Positions 1 through 9,094 of a stretch of DNA of 64,000 nt are shown piece after piece (positions within the stretch are counted from its first letter, which is position 1; each line of letters begins with the position of its first letter). This stretch comes from Rhodocyclaceae bacterium (GTDB taxonomy: Bacteria > Pseudomonadota > Gammaproteobacteria > Burkholderiales > Rhodocyclaceae). A model generated the notes under the pieces. It saw nothing but the letters and a program-made list of their open reading frames with translations, searched no databases and was not told the origin of the DNA. Location: contig JALNXH010000008.1 in NCBI GenBank assembly GCA_023230455.1, positions 75,003 to 139,002 of the forward strand, given 5' to 3'. The translations under genes and the position numbers were made by a program.

Positions 1-1184
1 TCGGCCTGCCGGTACAGGACCGCGACTGGGTGGTGGTCGGAACGACGCCGGAGGCGATGCTGGCACGTGGCTTTCGCCCGGTGGGCAAGGACTTCCCGGT
101 CTTCATCCATCCGCAGAGCGGCGAGGAATACGCTCTCGCCCGGACCGAGCGCAAGACCGCGCCCGGCTACACCGGCTTCGCCTTCCATGCCGCCGCCGAA
201 GTCACGCTGGAAGAGGATCTGTTGCGCCGCGACCTGACCATCAACGCCATCGCCAAGGATGCAGCGGGCAGGCTGATCGATCCCTACGGCGGCCGCCGCG
301 ACCTGGAAGCGAAGGTGCTGCGCCATGTATCCCCCGCCTTCGCCGAAGATCCGCTGCGCATCCTGCGCGTAGCGCGCTTCGCCGCGCGCTTCGAGGATTT
401 TTCCGTCGCGGCGGAGACCCTGGAACTGATGCGGGCGATGGTCGACGGCGGCGAGATCGACCATCTGGTGGCCGAGCGCACCTGGCAGGAACTGGCACGC
501 GGCCTGATGGAGGCGCGCCCCTCGCGGATGTTCGAACGGCTGCGCGAATGCGGCGCGCTGCGCAGGATACTTCCCGAAGTCGACCGCCTCTGGGGTGTAC
601 CGCAGCGCGCCGACTACCATCCGGAAGTGGACACCGGGGTGCATGTGATGATGGTGGTGGATGTCGCCGCCGACCTGAAAGCACCGCTGCCGGCGCGTTT
701 TGCCGCACTCACTCACGATCTAGGCAAGGGCACCACGCCGGCCGAGGTGCTGCCGCGCCACATCGGCCACGAACAACGCAGCGTAGACATGCTCAAGCCG
801 CTCTGCGAAAGACTGCGCGTGCCCGCCGACTGCCGCGATCTGGCGCTGCTTGTGGCGCGCTACCACGGCGACCTGCACCGCGCCGCACAACTGCGGCCGG
901 CGACGCTGGTGACCCTGATTGAGCGCTGCGACGGCCTGCGCCGCCCGGAGCGCTTCGAGCTGATCCTGCTCGCCTGCGAGGCCGACCATCGCGGCCGGCT
1001 CGGCTGGAACGACAAGCCATACGTCCAGGCCGAACGGGTTCGCCAGGCCGTGCGCGCCGCGCGCAGCGTCGATGCCGGCGCCATCGCCCGCCGCTGCGGC
1101 AGCGATGCGCAGCAAATCGCCGAGCAGGTGCATGCCGCACGCGTAGCCGCGGTAGCGGCCGTAATGACCGCGGCGGATCGGTAG
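1..1184 (+). CDS. cca: CCA-adding tRNA nucleotidyltransferase, 5' end outside window
   Basis: Adds or repairs the 3'-CCA of tRNAs in the cytoplasm. The frame is already open at base 3 and gives 393 residues of a family usually about 410 long, so roughly the first 15 residues, including the GGxVRD nucleotide-binding motif, lie left of the window. Visible are the head-domain segment GLPVQDRDWVVVG, the RRDLTINAIA motif around residue 82, the PEDPLRILR-type neck region (AEDPLRILRVARFAARF), and a C-terminal HD domain with HPEVDTGVHVMM and THDLGKG. The HD domain marks the E. coli-type enzyme with associated phosphohydrolase activity. The gene ends in TAG, 33 nt before the next gene on the same strand. 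Identity is secure; only the start is unseen. Confidence 0.94.
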   Translation, partial: GLPVQDRDWVVVGTTPEAMLARGFRPVGKDFPVFIHPQSGEEYALARTERKTAPGYTGFAFHAAAEVTLEEDLLRRDLTINAIAKDAAGRLIDPYGGRRDLEAKVLRHVSPAFAEDPLRILRVARFAARFEDFSVAAETLELMRAMVDGGEIDHLVAERTWQELARGLMEARPSRMFERLRECGALRRILPEVDRLWGVPQRADYHPEVDTGVHVMMVVDVAADLKAPLPARFAALTHDLGKGTTPAEVLPRHIGHEQRSVDMLKPLCERLRVPADCRDLALLVARYHGDLHRAAQLRPATLVTLIERCDGLRRPERFELILLACEADHRGRLGWNDKPYVQAERVRQAVRAARSVDAGAIARRCGSDAQQIAEQVHAARVAAVAAVMTAADR

Positions 1185-1217
1185 AATCGGGCCACGCCCC
1201 TTCAACCGACAATCCCG

Positions 1218-2048
1218 ATGCCCCGCGCTTCAACCGATCTGGAAATCGTCAGCCGCCTCCCCGCGCAACCGACTTCCAAACCGCCCCTGCTGTTCATTCA
1301 CGGCGCCTTCTGCGGCGCCTGGTGTTGGGACGAACACTTCCTCCCCTTCTTCGCCGCCGCCGGCTATGCCAGCCATGCGCTCTCGCTCTCCGGCCACGGC
1401 CACAGCGCGGGCCATGACCATCTCGACAGCCTGTCGATAGCCGACTACGTCGAGGACGTGCGCCGCGCCATCAAGACGCTGCCGGAAGCGCCGCTGCTGA
1501 TCGGCCACTCGATGGGCGGCTTCGTGGTGCAGAAATACCTCGAACGCTACTCGGCGGCCGGGGCTGTGCTGATGTGTTCGGTGCCGCCGCAGGGCATGTT
1601 GATGTCGGCCTTCAGCGTGATGCTCAACCGGCCGCGCCTGCTCAGCGACTTGAATACGCTGATGGCGGGCGGCCGCGCCTCGCTCGACAATCTGCGCGAA
1701 GCGCTGTTTGCACAGGAAGTGAGTACCGACGACCTGATGCGCTTCCTGCGCCTGTCGCAGCCGGAGTCGCATCGCGCGATCTGGGACATGATGCTGTTCA
1801 GCCTACCCGACACGCGGCGCATCCGCGACCATCTGCCGACCCGGCGTGGCGCGCCGGCGCTGCATGTGATCGGCGCCGAATTCGACCACCTGATGCCGAC
1901 CTCGGCGGCAGAGATGACCGCCCGCACCTATGGCGTCGAAGCCCACGTGTTCCCCGGCATGGGCCACGGCCTGATGCTCGAACGCGACTGGCGCGAGGTC
2001 GCCGTGCACCTCGTGGCGTGGCTGGAGCAACTGGAGGAAGACGCATGA
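1218..2048 (+). CDS. Alpha/beta-fold hydrolase
   Basis: A 276-residue serine hydrolase of the alpha/beta fold; substrate unknown. The oxyanion-hole region reads LLFIHGAFCGAWCW. The nucleophile elbow is GHSMGG at about residue 95, an acidic candidate sits in EFDHLMPT, and the catalytic histidine is likely that of GMGHGLMLE near the C terminus. No signal peptide, so it is probably cytoplasmic. The ATG at 1218 has no clear Shine-Dalgarno sequence. Its stop overlaps the start of the DUF1840 gene in an ATGA, so the two are translationally coupled. The fold is clear, while the reaction (esterase, lipase-like or lactonase) cannot be told from sequence. Confidence 0.85.
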   Translation: MPRASTDLEIVSRLPAQPTSKPPLLFIHGAFCGAWCWDEHFLPFFAAAGYASHALSLSGHGHSAGHDHLDSLSIADYVEDVRRAIKTLPEAPLLIGHSMGGFVVQKYLERYSAAGAVLMCSVPPQGMLMSAFSVMLNRPRLLSDLNTLMAGGRASLDNLREALFAQEVSTDDLMRFLRLSQPESHRAIWDMMLFSLPDTRRIRDHLPTRRGAPALHVIGAEFDHLMPTSAAEMTARTYGVEAHVFPGMGHGLMLERDWREVAVHLVAWLEQLEEDA

Positions 2049-2374
2049 TCGTGACCTTTAAATCCGCCGCCGCCGGCGACGTCATCATGTTCGGCGACGT
2101 TGCCCGGCGCATGATGGAACTGATGGGCAAGCGGCCCGACGCCCAGGGCATCGTCACCGTCGAGCAACTTCCCGATGCCATCGCCCGCCTGCGCGCCGCC
2201 GCCGCCGCCGACAAGGCGCGCCACGCGGGCCTACAGGACGAGGATCTGCCGCAGAACGAAACCGGCGAGAGCGGCAAGCGGCCCTACGTCTCACTGGCGC
2301 AGCGCGCCGCACCGCTGCTGGAATTGCTGGAGTGGGCGCAGAAGAAAAAAAAACCGGTGACCTGGGGCGTCTGA
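2045..2374 (+). CDS. DUF1840 domain-containing protein
   Basis: A 109-residue cytoplasmic protein of the DUF1840 family, a small family I associate with Betaproteobacteria and with no established function. The N terminus (MIVTFKSAAAGDVIMFGDVA) and the later segment GIVTVEQLPDAIARL match how the family looks. The middle is charged and the C terminus is a lysine-rich run before TWGV. The start is fixed by the 4-nt ATGA overlap with the upstream hydrolase. It is mainly useful here as a taxonomic hint. Confidence 0.8.
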   Translation: MIVTFKSAAAGDVIMFGDVARRMMELMGKRPDAQGIVTVEQLPDAIARLRAAAAADKARHAGLQDEDLPQNETGESGKRPYVSLAQRAAPLLELLEWAQKKKKPVTWGV

Positions 2375-2378
2375 TCCG

Positions 2379-2397
2379 GCCCGCCGCCGCAGCGGGC
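2379..2397. terminator. GC-rich hairpin between convergent genes
   Basis: GCCCGC and GCGGGC form a 6-bp stem with a 7-nt loop, 4 nt after the DUF1840 stop and before the end of the convergent aldehyde dehydrogenase gene. There is no T-tract, so intrinsic termination is only a possibility. Confidence 0.3.
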
Positions 2398-2439
2398 TGC
2401 GCGCGGATGGCCGGTGTCTGGCAGAGATACAGGCCGGAT

Positions 2440-3966
2440 TCAATCGCCGCCGAGCTCGAAGCGAATGCCTTGCGCCAGCGGCAATGCGTCGCCCCAGTTG
2501 ATCGTGTTGGTCTGCCGCCGCATATAGCTCTTCCACGCATCGGAGCCGGCCTCGCGTCCGCCGCCGGTATCTTTTTCGCCACCGAAGGCGCCGCCGATTT
2601 CGGCGCCGGAGGTGCCCAGATTCACATTGGCGATCCCGCAATCGCTGCCCGTCGCAGAAACAAAACGCTCGGCGCGGCGCAGGTCGAGCGTGAACAGCGC
2701 GGACGACAGGCCCTGCGGCACCGCGTTGTTGAGCGCGATCGCCTGCTCGAAATCGCTGTACTCGATCACATAGAGAATCGGCGCAAAGGTCTCGCGCTGC
2801 ACCACCGGCCAGGCGTTTTCGGCGGCAACCAGCGCCGGCTCGACGAAATAGCCCGGCCCTGGCAGCCGCCGTCCGCCGGCCAGCACCCGTCCGCCGGCCG
2901 CCACAGCCTCGTCCAGCGCGGCGCTGTAGGCGGCGACCGCCTCCGCATCGATCAGCGGCCCCATCAGCGTCGCCGGCTGTAGCGGATCGCCGATCCGCAA
3001 CTGGCCGTAGGCATGCGCCAACCGCGCGACAAGTTCCTCGCGCCGCGCCGCGGCGACGATCAGACGGCGGGTGCTGGTACAGCGCTGGCCGGCGGTGCCG
3101 ATGGCGCCGAAGACGATGGCGGGAACGGCGAGCTGGAAATCCGCCGCGGTATCGACGATGACCGCATTGTTGCCCGAGCATTCGAGCAGGCAGCGGCCGA
3201 GGCGCGCGGCAACCCGCGCAGCGACGTCGCGCCCGACCGACGATGCGCCGGTGAACGACAGCAGGGCGATGCGCCGGTCTTCCGCCAGACGCCGCCCGAG
3301 TGCGGGGTCGTCGGCAAGCAGCAAAGTGAACACGCCATCGGCGCCGTGACGCGCCGCTATCCGGTCCACGATGCGCTGCACGGCAATCGCGCAAAGCGGC
3401 GCCTTCGGGCTCGGTTTCCAGACCACGGTATCGCCGCAGACCGCGGCGATGAAGGCATTCCACGACCAGACCGCGAGCGGAAAGTTGAAGGCCGTGATGC
3501 AACCGACCACGCCGAGCGGATGCCACTGCTCCATCATCCGGTGCTGCGGCCGTTCGGAAGCCAGGGTCAGGCCGTAGAGCTGGCGCGACAGGCCGACGGC
3601 GAAATCGGCGATGTCGATCATTTCGCGCACTTCGCCGAGGCCCTCGGCCCTGATCTTGCCGGTCTCCAGCGTCACCAGCGTGGCCAGATCGTCCTGCACG
3701 GCGCGCAATGCGTCGGCCAGTTCGCGCACGAAAAGGCCGCGGCGCGGCGCCGGCACCTGCTGCCAGCGCTTCTGCGCGGCCATCGCGGCTTCCAGCACGG
3801 CAGCGTAGTCGTCATCGCCGGCACGGCCGATGGCGGCCAGGGCCACGCCGCTGGCCGGATTCACCGAATCGAACCTGCCGGTGCCGGCGCGCCAGGCGCC
3901 ATCGCCGGTCGCCGCCGCCGGATTGACCGCCGCGATGCCGAGACGGGCGAGCAGGTCGGCGCTCAT
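2440..3966 (-). CDS. ALDH7-type aldehyde dehydrogenase (aminoadipate-semialdehyde dehydrogenase-like)
   Basis: NAD(P)-dependent aldehyde dehydrogenase, 508 residues, of the ALDH7 (antiquitin/AmaB) branch, which oxidises alpha-aminoadipate semialdehyde / piperideine-6-carboxylate in lysine breakdown. Seen: FNFPLAVWSWN cofactor motif, FTGASSVG, the general base Glu in LLECSGNNA (about residue 262) and the nucleophile Cys in GTAGQRCTSTRR (about 295); the GNNA and GQRCTSTRR forms are typical of ALDH7. A start at 3984 is also open, but ATG 3966 lies 4 nt past the upstream stop (3971) and avoids overlap. It is the last gene of a minus-strand set with the arginase-aminotransferase fusion and PutA, which suggests service on cyclic-imine/semialdehyde intermediates of lysine, ornithine or proline catabolism. 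The exact substrate is inferred. Confidence 0.86.
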   Translation of the reverse strand: MSADLLARLGIAAVNPAAATGDGAWRAGTGRFDSVNPASGVALAAIGRAGDDDYAAVLEAAMAAQKRWQQVPAPRRGLFVRELADALRAVQDDLATLVTLETGKIRAEGLGEVREMIDIADFAVGLSRQLYGLTLASERPQHRMMEQWHPLGVVGCITAFNFPLAVWSWNAFIAAVCGDTVVWKPSPKAPLCAIAVQRIVDRIAARHGADGVFTLLLADDPALGRRLAEDRRIALLSFTGASSVGRDVAARVAARLGRCLLECSGNNAVIVDTAADFQLAVPAIVFGAIGTAGQRCTSTRRLIVAAARREELVARLAHAYGQLRIGDPLQPATLMGPLIDAEAVAAYSAALDEAVAAGGRVLAGGRRLPGPGYFVEPALVAAENAWPVVQRETFAPILYVIEYSDFEQAIALNNAVPQGLSSALFTLDLRRAERFVSATGSDCGIANVNLGTSGAEIGGAFGGEKDTGGGREAGSDAWKSYMRRQTNTINWGDALPLAQGIRFELGGD

Positions 3967-3970
3967 GGCG

Positions 3971-6040
3971 TCATGCCGTCGCACGGCTGCGCTCCATCTC
4001 CACGCAGGTCTCGGCGATACGCTCGGCCGCCCAGGCCAGTTGTTCGCGCTCGACGGTCAGCGGCGGAGCGAGGCGGATCACCGTGCCGTGGGTATCCTTG
4101 GTCAGGATGCCGCGGGCCAGCAGCGCTTCGGCCATCCGTCGCGCATCGGCGATGCGCGCATCGACCTCGATGCCGATCAACAGGCCGCGGCCGCGCACCT
4201 CGCGGATCGCCGGACTGCGGATCGTCCGCAAGCGGGCGAGAAACCATTCGCCGAGAGCGGCCGAACGCTGCGGCAGGTCCAGTTCCACCAGCAGGTCGAG
4301 CGCCGCCAGCGCCACCGCCGCACCGAGCGCATTGCCGCCGAAGGTGGAGCCATGGTCGCCGGGATGGAAGACATCCATCACCGCCGCATCGGCGAGGAAC
4401 GCCGACACCGGATAGAGGCCGCCGCCGAGCGCCTTGCCGAGGATCACGCCATCGGGACGGACACCCTCATGTTCACTGGCGAGCAGCCGGCCGGTACGGC
4501 CGAGCCCGGTCTGCACCTCGTCGCAGATCAGCAGCACATTGTGCCGCCGGCAGATTTCCGCGCAGGCGGCAAGGTAGCCGTCCGGCGGCAGCACAATGCC
4601 GCCCTCGCACTGGATCGGCTCGACCAGGAAAGCCGCAGTATGCGGCGTGATCGCCGCTTCCAGCGCCGCGGCATCGCCGTAAGGGATGCGCAGCAGGCCC
4701 GGCGGAAACGGGCCGAAGCCATCGCGGTACTGCTCCTCCGAGGACAGCCCGACGATGGCGATCGAACGGCCGTGGAAATTGCCCGCGCAGGCGACGATCT
4801 CGGCGCACCCGGCGGCGATGCCCTTGACCGTGTAGCCCCATTTGCGCGCCGCCTTGAGCGCGGTCTCGACCGCCTCCAGCCCGGTGTTCACCGGCAGCGC
4901 CTTGGCGTAGCCGGTGAGTTCGGTGAGCCGGCGCAGCAACAGCGGCAGGCGGTCGTTGTAGAACGCGCGCGAGGTCACCGCGAGGCGCGCCGCCTGCGCA
5001 CCGAGCGCCTGTAGCAGGCGCGGATGGGCATGACCGAAGGACACCGCGGAATAGGCCGACATCATGTCGAGATAGCGCCGCCCATCCACATCCCAGACGT
5101 AGCAGCCCTCGGCGCGGGCGAGCACCGCCGGCAGCGGCGCGTAGTTGTGCGCGCCGTGACGCGCCTCCAGTGCCATCAGTTCGCCGGCGCCGGGCGCGAA
5201 CAGCGCCTCGACCAGGCCGACGGCGAGCTGCGCCGTGATGCCGTCGCGGTCGTGCGCCGGGTCGCATTCGACGATTTCAAGCGCCACGCAGTCGGGATGC
5301 GCGGCCAGTCCGCGCAAGGCAGCGCGCCAGGCCGCCGCCGGCCGGCCGCCGTGCGCCGGAACCGTGACGCCCGGCGCTTCGCGCGGATCGAGGACATCGA
5401 GGTCGAGCGAGAGGCCGAAGCCCGCCGTGCCGGCGCTGACCCGCGCGAACGCCTCGGCGAGCACCGCCGGCAGACCGCGGCGGACGATCTCGTCGTCGCT
5501 GAAGATGCGCACGCCGAGACGGTCCAGGCGCTGCTTTTCCGCCGCCTCCCAGTCGCGCGCGCCGACCACGCAGACATGCGCCGGCTGTAGCACCTGCCCG
5601 GCAAGGCGGGCGTCGCCCTCGCCGAGCAACAGCGCCAGCGGCATGCCGTGCGGGTTGCCGGAAGGGCTGTCCTGCGGCGTATGGGCGTCGAGGTGGGCGT
5701 CGATCCAGAGCAGTCCCAGCGGTCCGCGCAACGCCGCGGCGACGCCGCGCCAGGTACCCACGGCGACCGCGTGGTCGCCGCCGACGATCAGCGGCATCGC
5801 GCCGCCATCGATGCGCTGCCGCACCGTCGCCGCCAGCCCGTCGCACAACGCGGTCAGCCGCTCCCAGCGGCCGTCGCCTGCCGCCGGCGCCAGCCAGCCG
5901 TCCCATTCGACATGCGGCTGCGGTGGCGCAGCGCTGAACAGGCCTGCCTGTCGCAGCGCCTGCGGTCCCTCCGCCACGCCCGGGTGAGGCGCCCCGAGGG
6001 CGCTGGGTACGGCGATCAGGTCGATGCGTCGCGGCTTCAT
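3971..6040 (-). CDS. Arginase-ornithine aminotransferase fusion protein
   Basis: One uninterrupted 689-residue chain joins two successive enzymes of the arginase pathway: arginine to ornithine plus urea, then ornithine to glutamate semialdehyde. Residues about 5-285 are arginase-like, with the manganese-binding signatures GGDHAVAVG, DAHLDAH and LDLDVLDP. Residues about 295-685 are a fold-I, PLP-dependent ornithine-oxo-acid aminotransferase, with YLDMMSAYSAVSFGHAHPR, the cofactor Asp in LICDEVQTGLGRTG, and the PLP lysine in ILGKALGGGLYP. There is no stop or frame change between the halves. ATG 6040 is preceded by GGGAGAG at good spacing; an open extension to 6328 is low-complexity Arg/Pro and was not used. 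Downstream the ALDH7 gene follows after 4 nt; upstream lies putA, which would oxidise the glutamate semialdehyde made here. Confidence 0.92.
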   Translation of the reverse strand: MKPRRIDLIAVPSALGAPHPGVAEGPQALRQAGLFSAAPPQPHVEWDGWLAPAAGDGRWERLTALCDGLAATVRQRIDGGAMPLIVGGDHAVAVGTWRGVAAALRGPLGLLWIDAHLDAHTPQDSPSGNPHGMPLALLLGEGDARLAGQVLQPAHVCVVGARDWEAAEKQRLDRLGVRIFSDDEIVRRGLPAVLAEAFARVSAGTAGFGLSLDLDVLDPREAPGVTVPAHGGRPAAAWRAALRGLAAHPDCVALEIVECDPAHDRDGITAQLAVGLVEALFAPGAGELMALEARHGAHNYAPLPAVLARAEGCYVWDVDGRRYLDMMSAYSAVSFGHAHPRLLQALGAQAARLAVTSRAFYNDRLPLLLRRLTELTGYAKALPVNTGLEAVETALKAARKWGYTVKGIAAGCAEIVACAGNFHGRSIAIVGLSSEEQYRDGFGPFPPGLLRIPYGDAAALEAAITPHTAAFLVEPIQCEGGIVLPPDGYLAACAEICRRHNVLLICDEVQTGLGRTGRLLASEHEGVRPDGVILGKALGGGLYPVSAFLADAAVMDVFHPGDHGSTFGGNALGAAVALAALDLLVELDLPQRSAALGEWFLARLRTIRSPAIREVRGRGLLIGIEVDARIADARRMAEALLARGILTKDTHGTVIRLAPPLTVEREQLAWAAERIAETCVEMERSRATA

Positions 6041-6123
6041 GTGCGCTCTCCCGGCATGCGGCGGTTGCGCATCCGGGCCCTCGCTCGGCTGACGAACGCA
6101 ACCGCCCTCCTTTTGAGTCCAGC

Positions 6124-8985
6124 TTAGTCCACTTCGTTCGCCGCCGGCAGGAAGGCGCGGCGCTGCGTATTGGTCGAAACGCAGCGGCTCCAGAGGAACT
6201 GCTTCAGGTAATCCGCTCCGCCGGCCTGCACCCCGGTGCCCGACAAGGCGACGCCGCCGAAGGGCTGGATGCCGACGCGGGCGCCGGTGATGCGGCGGTT
6301 GAGATACAGGTTGCCGACGCAAAAGCACTCGCGCGCCTGCGCCAGATGCTCCGGCAGCCGGCTATAGACGCCGCCGCTGAGCGCATAGTCGGAATCCATC
6401 GCCATCTGTAGCGCAGTGGCGAAATCGGCGGCGCGCAGCACCGCCAGCAGCGGGCCGAAAACCTCCTCGCGGGCCAGCCGGTGTTCCGGCCGGATGTCGG
6501 CGAAGATCGCCGGCGCCACGTACCAGCCGCCGTCCTGCGGCACACGGCCCTGCCAGACCAGGCGGCCTTCGCGGCGGCCGATCTCGACATAGCGCTGCGC
6601 CTTGTCGCGCGCCGCCGCGCTGATCAGCGGCCCGTGGTCGCAGGCCGGGTCTTCCGGCGGGCCCCAGGCCAGACTCGCCGCCGCGGCGACGAGCCGGTCG
6701 AGCAGCCGGTCGTGTATCGCCGCGACGGCGATCACGCGCGAGCAGGCCGAGCATTTCTGCCCGGAATAGCCGAAAGCCGAGGCCAGAATGCCCGTCACCG
6801 CCTCGTCGAGGTCGGCATCGGCATCGACGACGATGGCGTTTTTGCCGCCCATCTCGCACACCACCTGCTTGACGTGCCGCTGGCCGGGCGCCAGCGTATG
6901 CGCGGCCTGAAGGATTTCCAGGCCGACGCTGCGCGAGCCGGTGAAGGCAATCAGCTGCACGTCGGCATGGGCGACCAGCGCGCTGCCGATTTCCCGTTCG
7001 CCGGGCACCAGTTGCAGCGCATCCGCCGGCACCCCGGCGGCATGCAGCAGGTCGCGCAGTGCGTGAGCGACCAGCAGCGCCGGCAACGCCGGCTTCATGA
7101 TCACCGCATTGCCGGCAACCAGCGCGGCGGCACTCATCCCGGCGAGGATGGCGAGGGGAAAGTTCCACGGTGCGATCACCACCGCGACGCCGCGCGGCCG
7201 ATAGGCGACGGCGTTGGTCTCGCCGGGGAAGTCGCGCGTCGTCTGCCAGCCGGCGAGCTTTTCCATTTCGCCGGCGTAGTAGCGCAAGAAGTCCACCGCC
7301 TCGGCGACGTCGGCGTCGGCTTCGCGCCACGGCTTGGCGCTCTCCAGCACTTCGAGCGCGGCGAACTCGCCGCGGCGCCGCTCGATGCGCTCCGCGGCGC
7401 GACGCAGGATGCGGCAACGTTCGGCTACCGGCGTGTCGCGCCAGCCGGCAAAAGCGGTGCGGGCGTTGGCGACGGCCGCCTGGGCGTGCGCGATGCCAGC
7501 AATCTCGACCTCGCCGAGACACTCGTCGGGCCGTGCCGGATTGCGCGCTTCGTGGAGGGCGGCGGGCGCGGCAGCGCAGCCGCGGATCGCCAGCACATGC
7601 CGGCGCGGCCGCTCCGCCCGTAGCGCCCGCAACGCCTGCGCCAGTCCGTCGCGGGCGGGCGCCTGCGAAAAATCCAACAGCGGCAGATTGAGGCCGGGCG
7701 CGACAGCGGACGCGGCGGACGTTTGCGCCAACGGCGGTGCCAGCAGCGCAGCGACATCCGCACCCTCGACATAGGCCTGGCGCAGCACCGACGTCGAGGC
7801 GGTGTTTTCGATCAGCCGGCGAATCAGATAGGCGATACCGCCGACCAGATCGCCGGTCGGCACATACACCCGCAACGACACGCCTTCCGCGACCAGCGCA
7901 TCACGCAGCGGCTCGGCCATGCCGAACAGCATCTGCGCCTCCCAGCGCTCGGCGGCGAGGCCGCGGCGACGTGCGTGGGCCAGGGCGACGGCTTGGCTCC
8001 TCAGGTTGTGCGAGGCGATCGCCGGATGCAGCGTATCGCTGCGCTCCAGCAACCAGCCGGTCAGGTTCTCGAACGCCGCATCGGTGGTCGCCTTGTCGGC
8101 GAAGGTCGGCTGCGGCCAGCCGCGTTGCGCCGCCCAGGCCGCTTCCTGATCCCAGTAGGCGCCCTTCACCAGGCGCACGCCGAGGCAGCGGCCGAGCGTC
8201 TGCGCCGCGGCGTACACCCGCTGTACATCCGTTGCGCTGTCCGGCAGATAGGCCTGCAGCGCCAGCGCCGGGCGCCAGTCGCCGGGGAAGGCGGCAGCCA
8301 TGTCGAGGAACAGGTCGAGAATCAACGGCTTCAGTTCGTAATGCTCCATGTCCACGGTGACCGTCGCCGTGTGGCGCGCAGCGGCCGCCAGCAGCGGCTC
8401 AAGGCGGGCGAAAACACGGCGGCGGGTGCCGGCGGTGTCGAGCGGATCGAACCGCGCCGTCAGCGCCGTGAGCTTCAGCGAAAGATGGGGCACGCCGCGC
8501 TGCCCCTGCCATTCCAGGAGTTGCAGGGTGCGCGCCAGATAGGCGTCGGCCTCGGCGTCGGAGAGCACCGCCTCGCCCACGGCATCGAGCGTGGCCTGCG
8601 CCGGCAGCCGCGCCAGCCGATCCAGCACGGCGAGCACGCCGGCCTCGGTTTCCTCGGCGAGGAAGCGGCGCGCCAGACGGCGCACGGCCAGACGCACGCC
8701 CCAGGCCAGCGCCGGCCGCGCCGCCAGAGCCAACAACCGGCCCTGCCATCCCGTATGCCGCACGCCGCGGAGATAGGCAGCCAGATGCTGCGCCACCTGC
8801 GTCGAGCCGCTTAACTGCGGCAGCACATCGACCAGCTGGAAAAGGCCGTCGCGCAGGTGCGTATCGGCCAGGGTGGCCTTGAGCAGACTACCGGCGAATC
8901 CGCGATACAGGTCAGGGCGCCGGCCGGCGGCGCGTTCGTACAGACATCGGCCGACCGTGCGAACTTCCGTCTCGAATGTGCTCAT
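6124..8985 (-). CDS. putA: Bifunctional proline dehydrogenase / glutamate-semialdehyde dehydrogenase
   Basis: Oxidises proline to P5C (FAD) and P5C/glutamate semialdehyde to glutamate (NAD+). 953 residues: the N-terminal PRODH barrel has LVKGAYWDQE, ASHNLRSQA and LIRRLIENTAS; the C-terminal aldehyde dehydrogenase has VIAPWNFPLAILAG, FTGSRSVG, Glu in VCEMGGKNA (about 710) and Cys in SGQKCSACSR (about 743). No ribbon-helix-helix DNA-binding domain is present at the N terminus, so this is the short, non-repressor form. The start at ATG 8985 (MSTFETEV) has GGGAGAGG upstream; a longer open frame to 9192 would run into the kinase gene. It lies 83 nt upstream of the arginase-aminotransferase gene, and both P5C-producing routes meet at its second domain. 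Confidence 0.93.
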   Translation of the reverse strand: MSTFETEVRTVGRCLYERAAGRRPDLYRGFAGSLLKATLADTHLRDGLFQLVDVLPQLSGSTQVAQHLAAYLRGVRHTGWQGRLLALAARPALAWGVRLAVRRLARRFLAEETEAGVLAVLDRLARLPAQATLDAVGEAVLSDAEADAYLARTLQLLEWQGQRGVPHLSLKLTALTARFDPLDTAGTRRRVFARLEPLLAAAARHTATVTVDMEHYELKPLILDLFLDMAAAFPGDWRPALALQAYLPDSATDVQRVYAAAQTLGRCLGVRLVKGAYWDQEAAWAAQRGWPQPTFADKATTDAAFENLTGWLLERSDTLHPAIASHNLRSQAVALAHARRRGLAAERWEAQMLFGMAEPLRDALVAEGVSLRVYVPTGDLVGGIAYLIRRLIENTASTSVLRQAYVEGADVAALLAPPLAQTSAASAVAPGLNLPLLDFSQAPARDGLAQALRALRAERPRRHVLAIRGCAAAPAALHEARNPARPDECLGEVEIAGIAHAQAAVANARTAFAGWRDTPVAERCRILRRAAERIERRRGEFAALEVLESAKPWREADADVAEAVDFLRYYAGEMEKLAGWQTTRDFPGETNAVAYRPRGVAVVIAPWNFPLAILAGMSAAALVAGNAVIMKPALPALLVAHALRDLLHAAGVPADALQLVPGEREIGSALVAHADVQLIAFTGSRSVGLEILQAAHTLAPGQRHVKQVVCEMGGKNAIVVDADADLDEAVTGILASAFGYSGQKCSACSRVIAVAAIHDRLLDRLVAAAASLAWGPPEDPACDHGPLISAAARDKAQRYVEIGRREGRLVWQGRVPQDGGWYVAPAIFADIRPEHRLAREEVFGPLLAVLRAADFATALQMAMDSDYALSGGVYSRLPEHLAQARECFCVGNLYLNRRITGARVGIQPFGGVALSGTGVQAGGADYLKQFLWSRCVSTNTQRRAFLPAANEVD

Positions 8986-9094
8986 GATCCTCTCCCGCGC
9001 GCTGACGCTGTCCCATCTTAGACCTGGGGAACGGATTTCGGCCATGGCGGGCGCGACGCCGGACAACGACGGGAAGGACGCTGGGCGCTGCCGG

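Noticed and set aside
6041..6328. N-terminal extension of the arginase fusion by 96 codons
   Set aside because: The extension is Arg/Pro-rich and lies over the putA 3' end; ATG 6040 has a good Shine-Dalgarno and begins the arginase domain properly.
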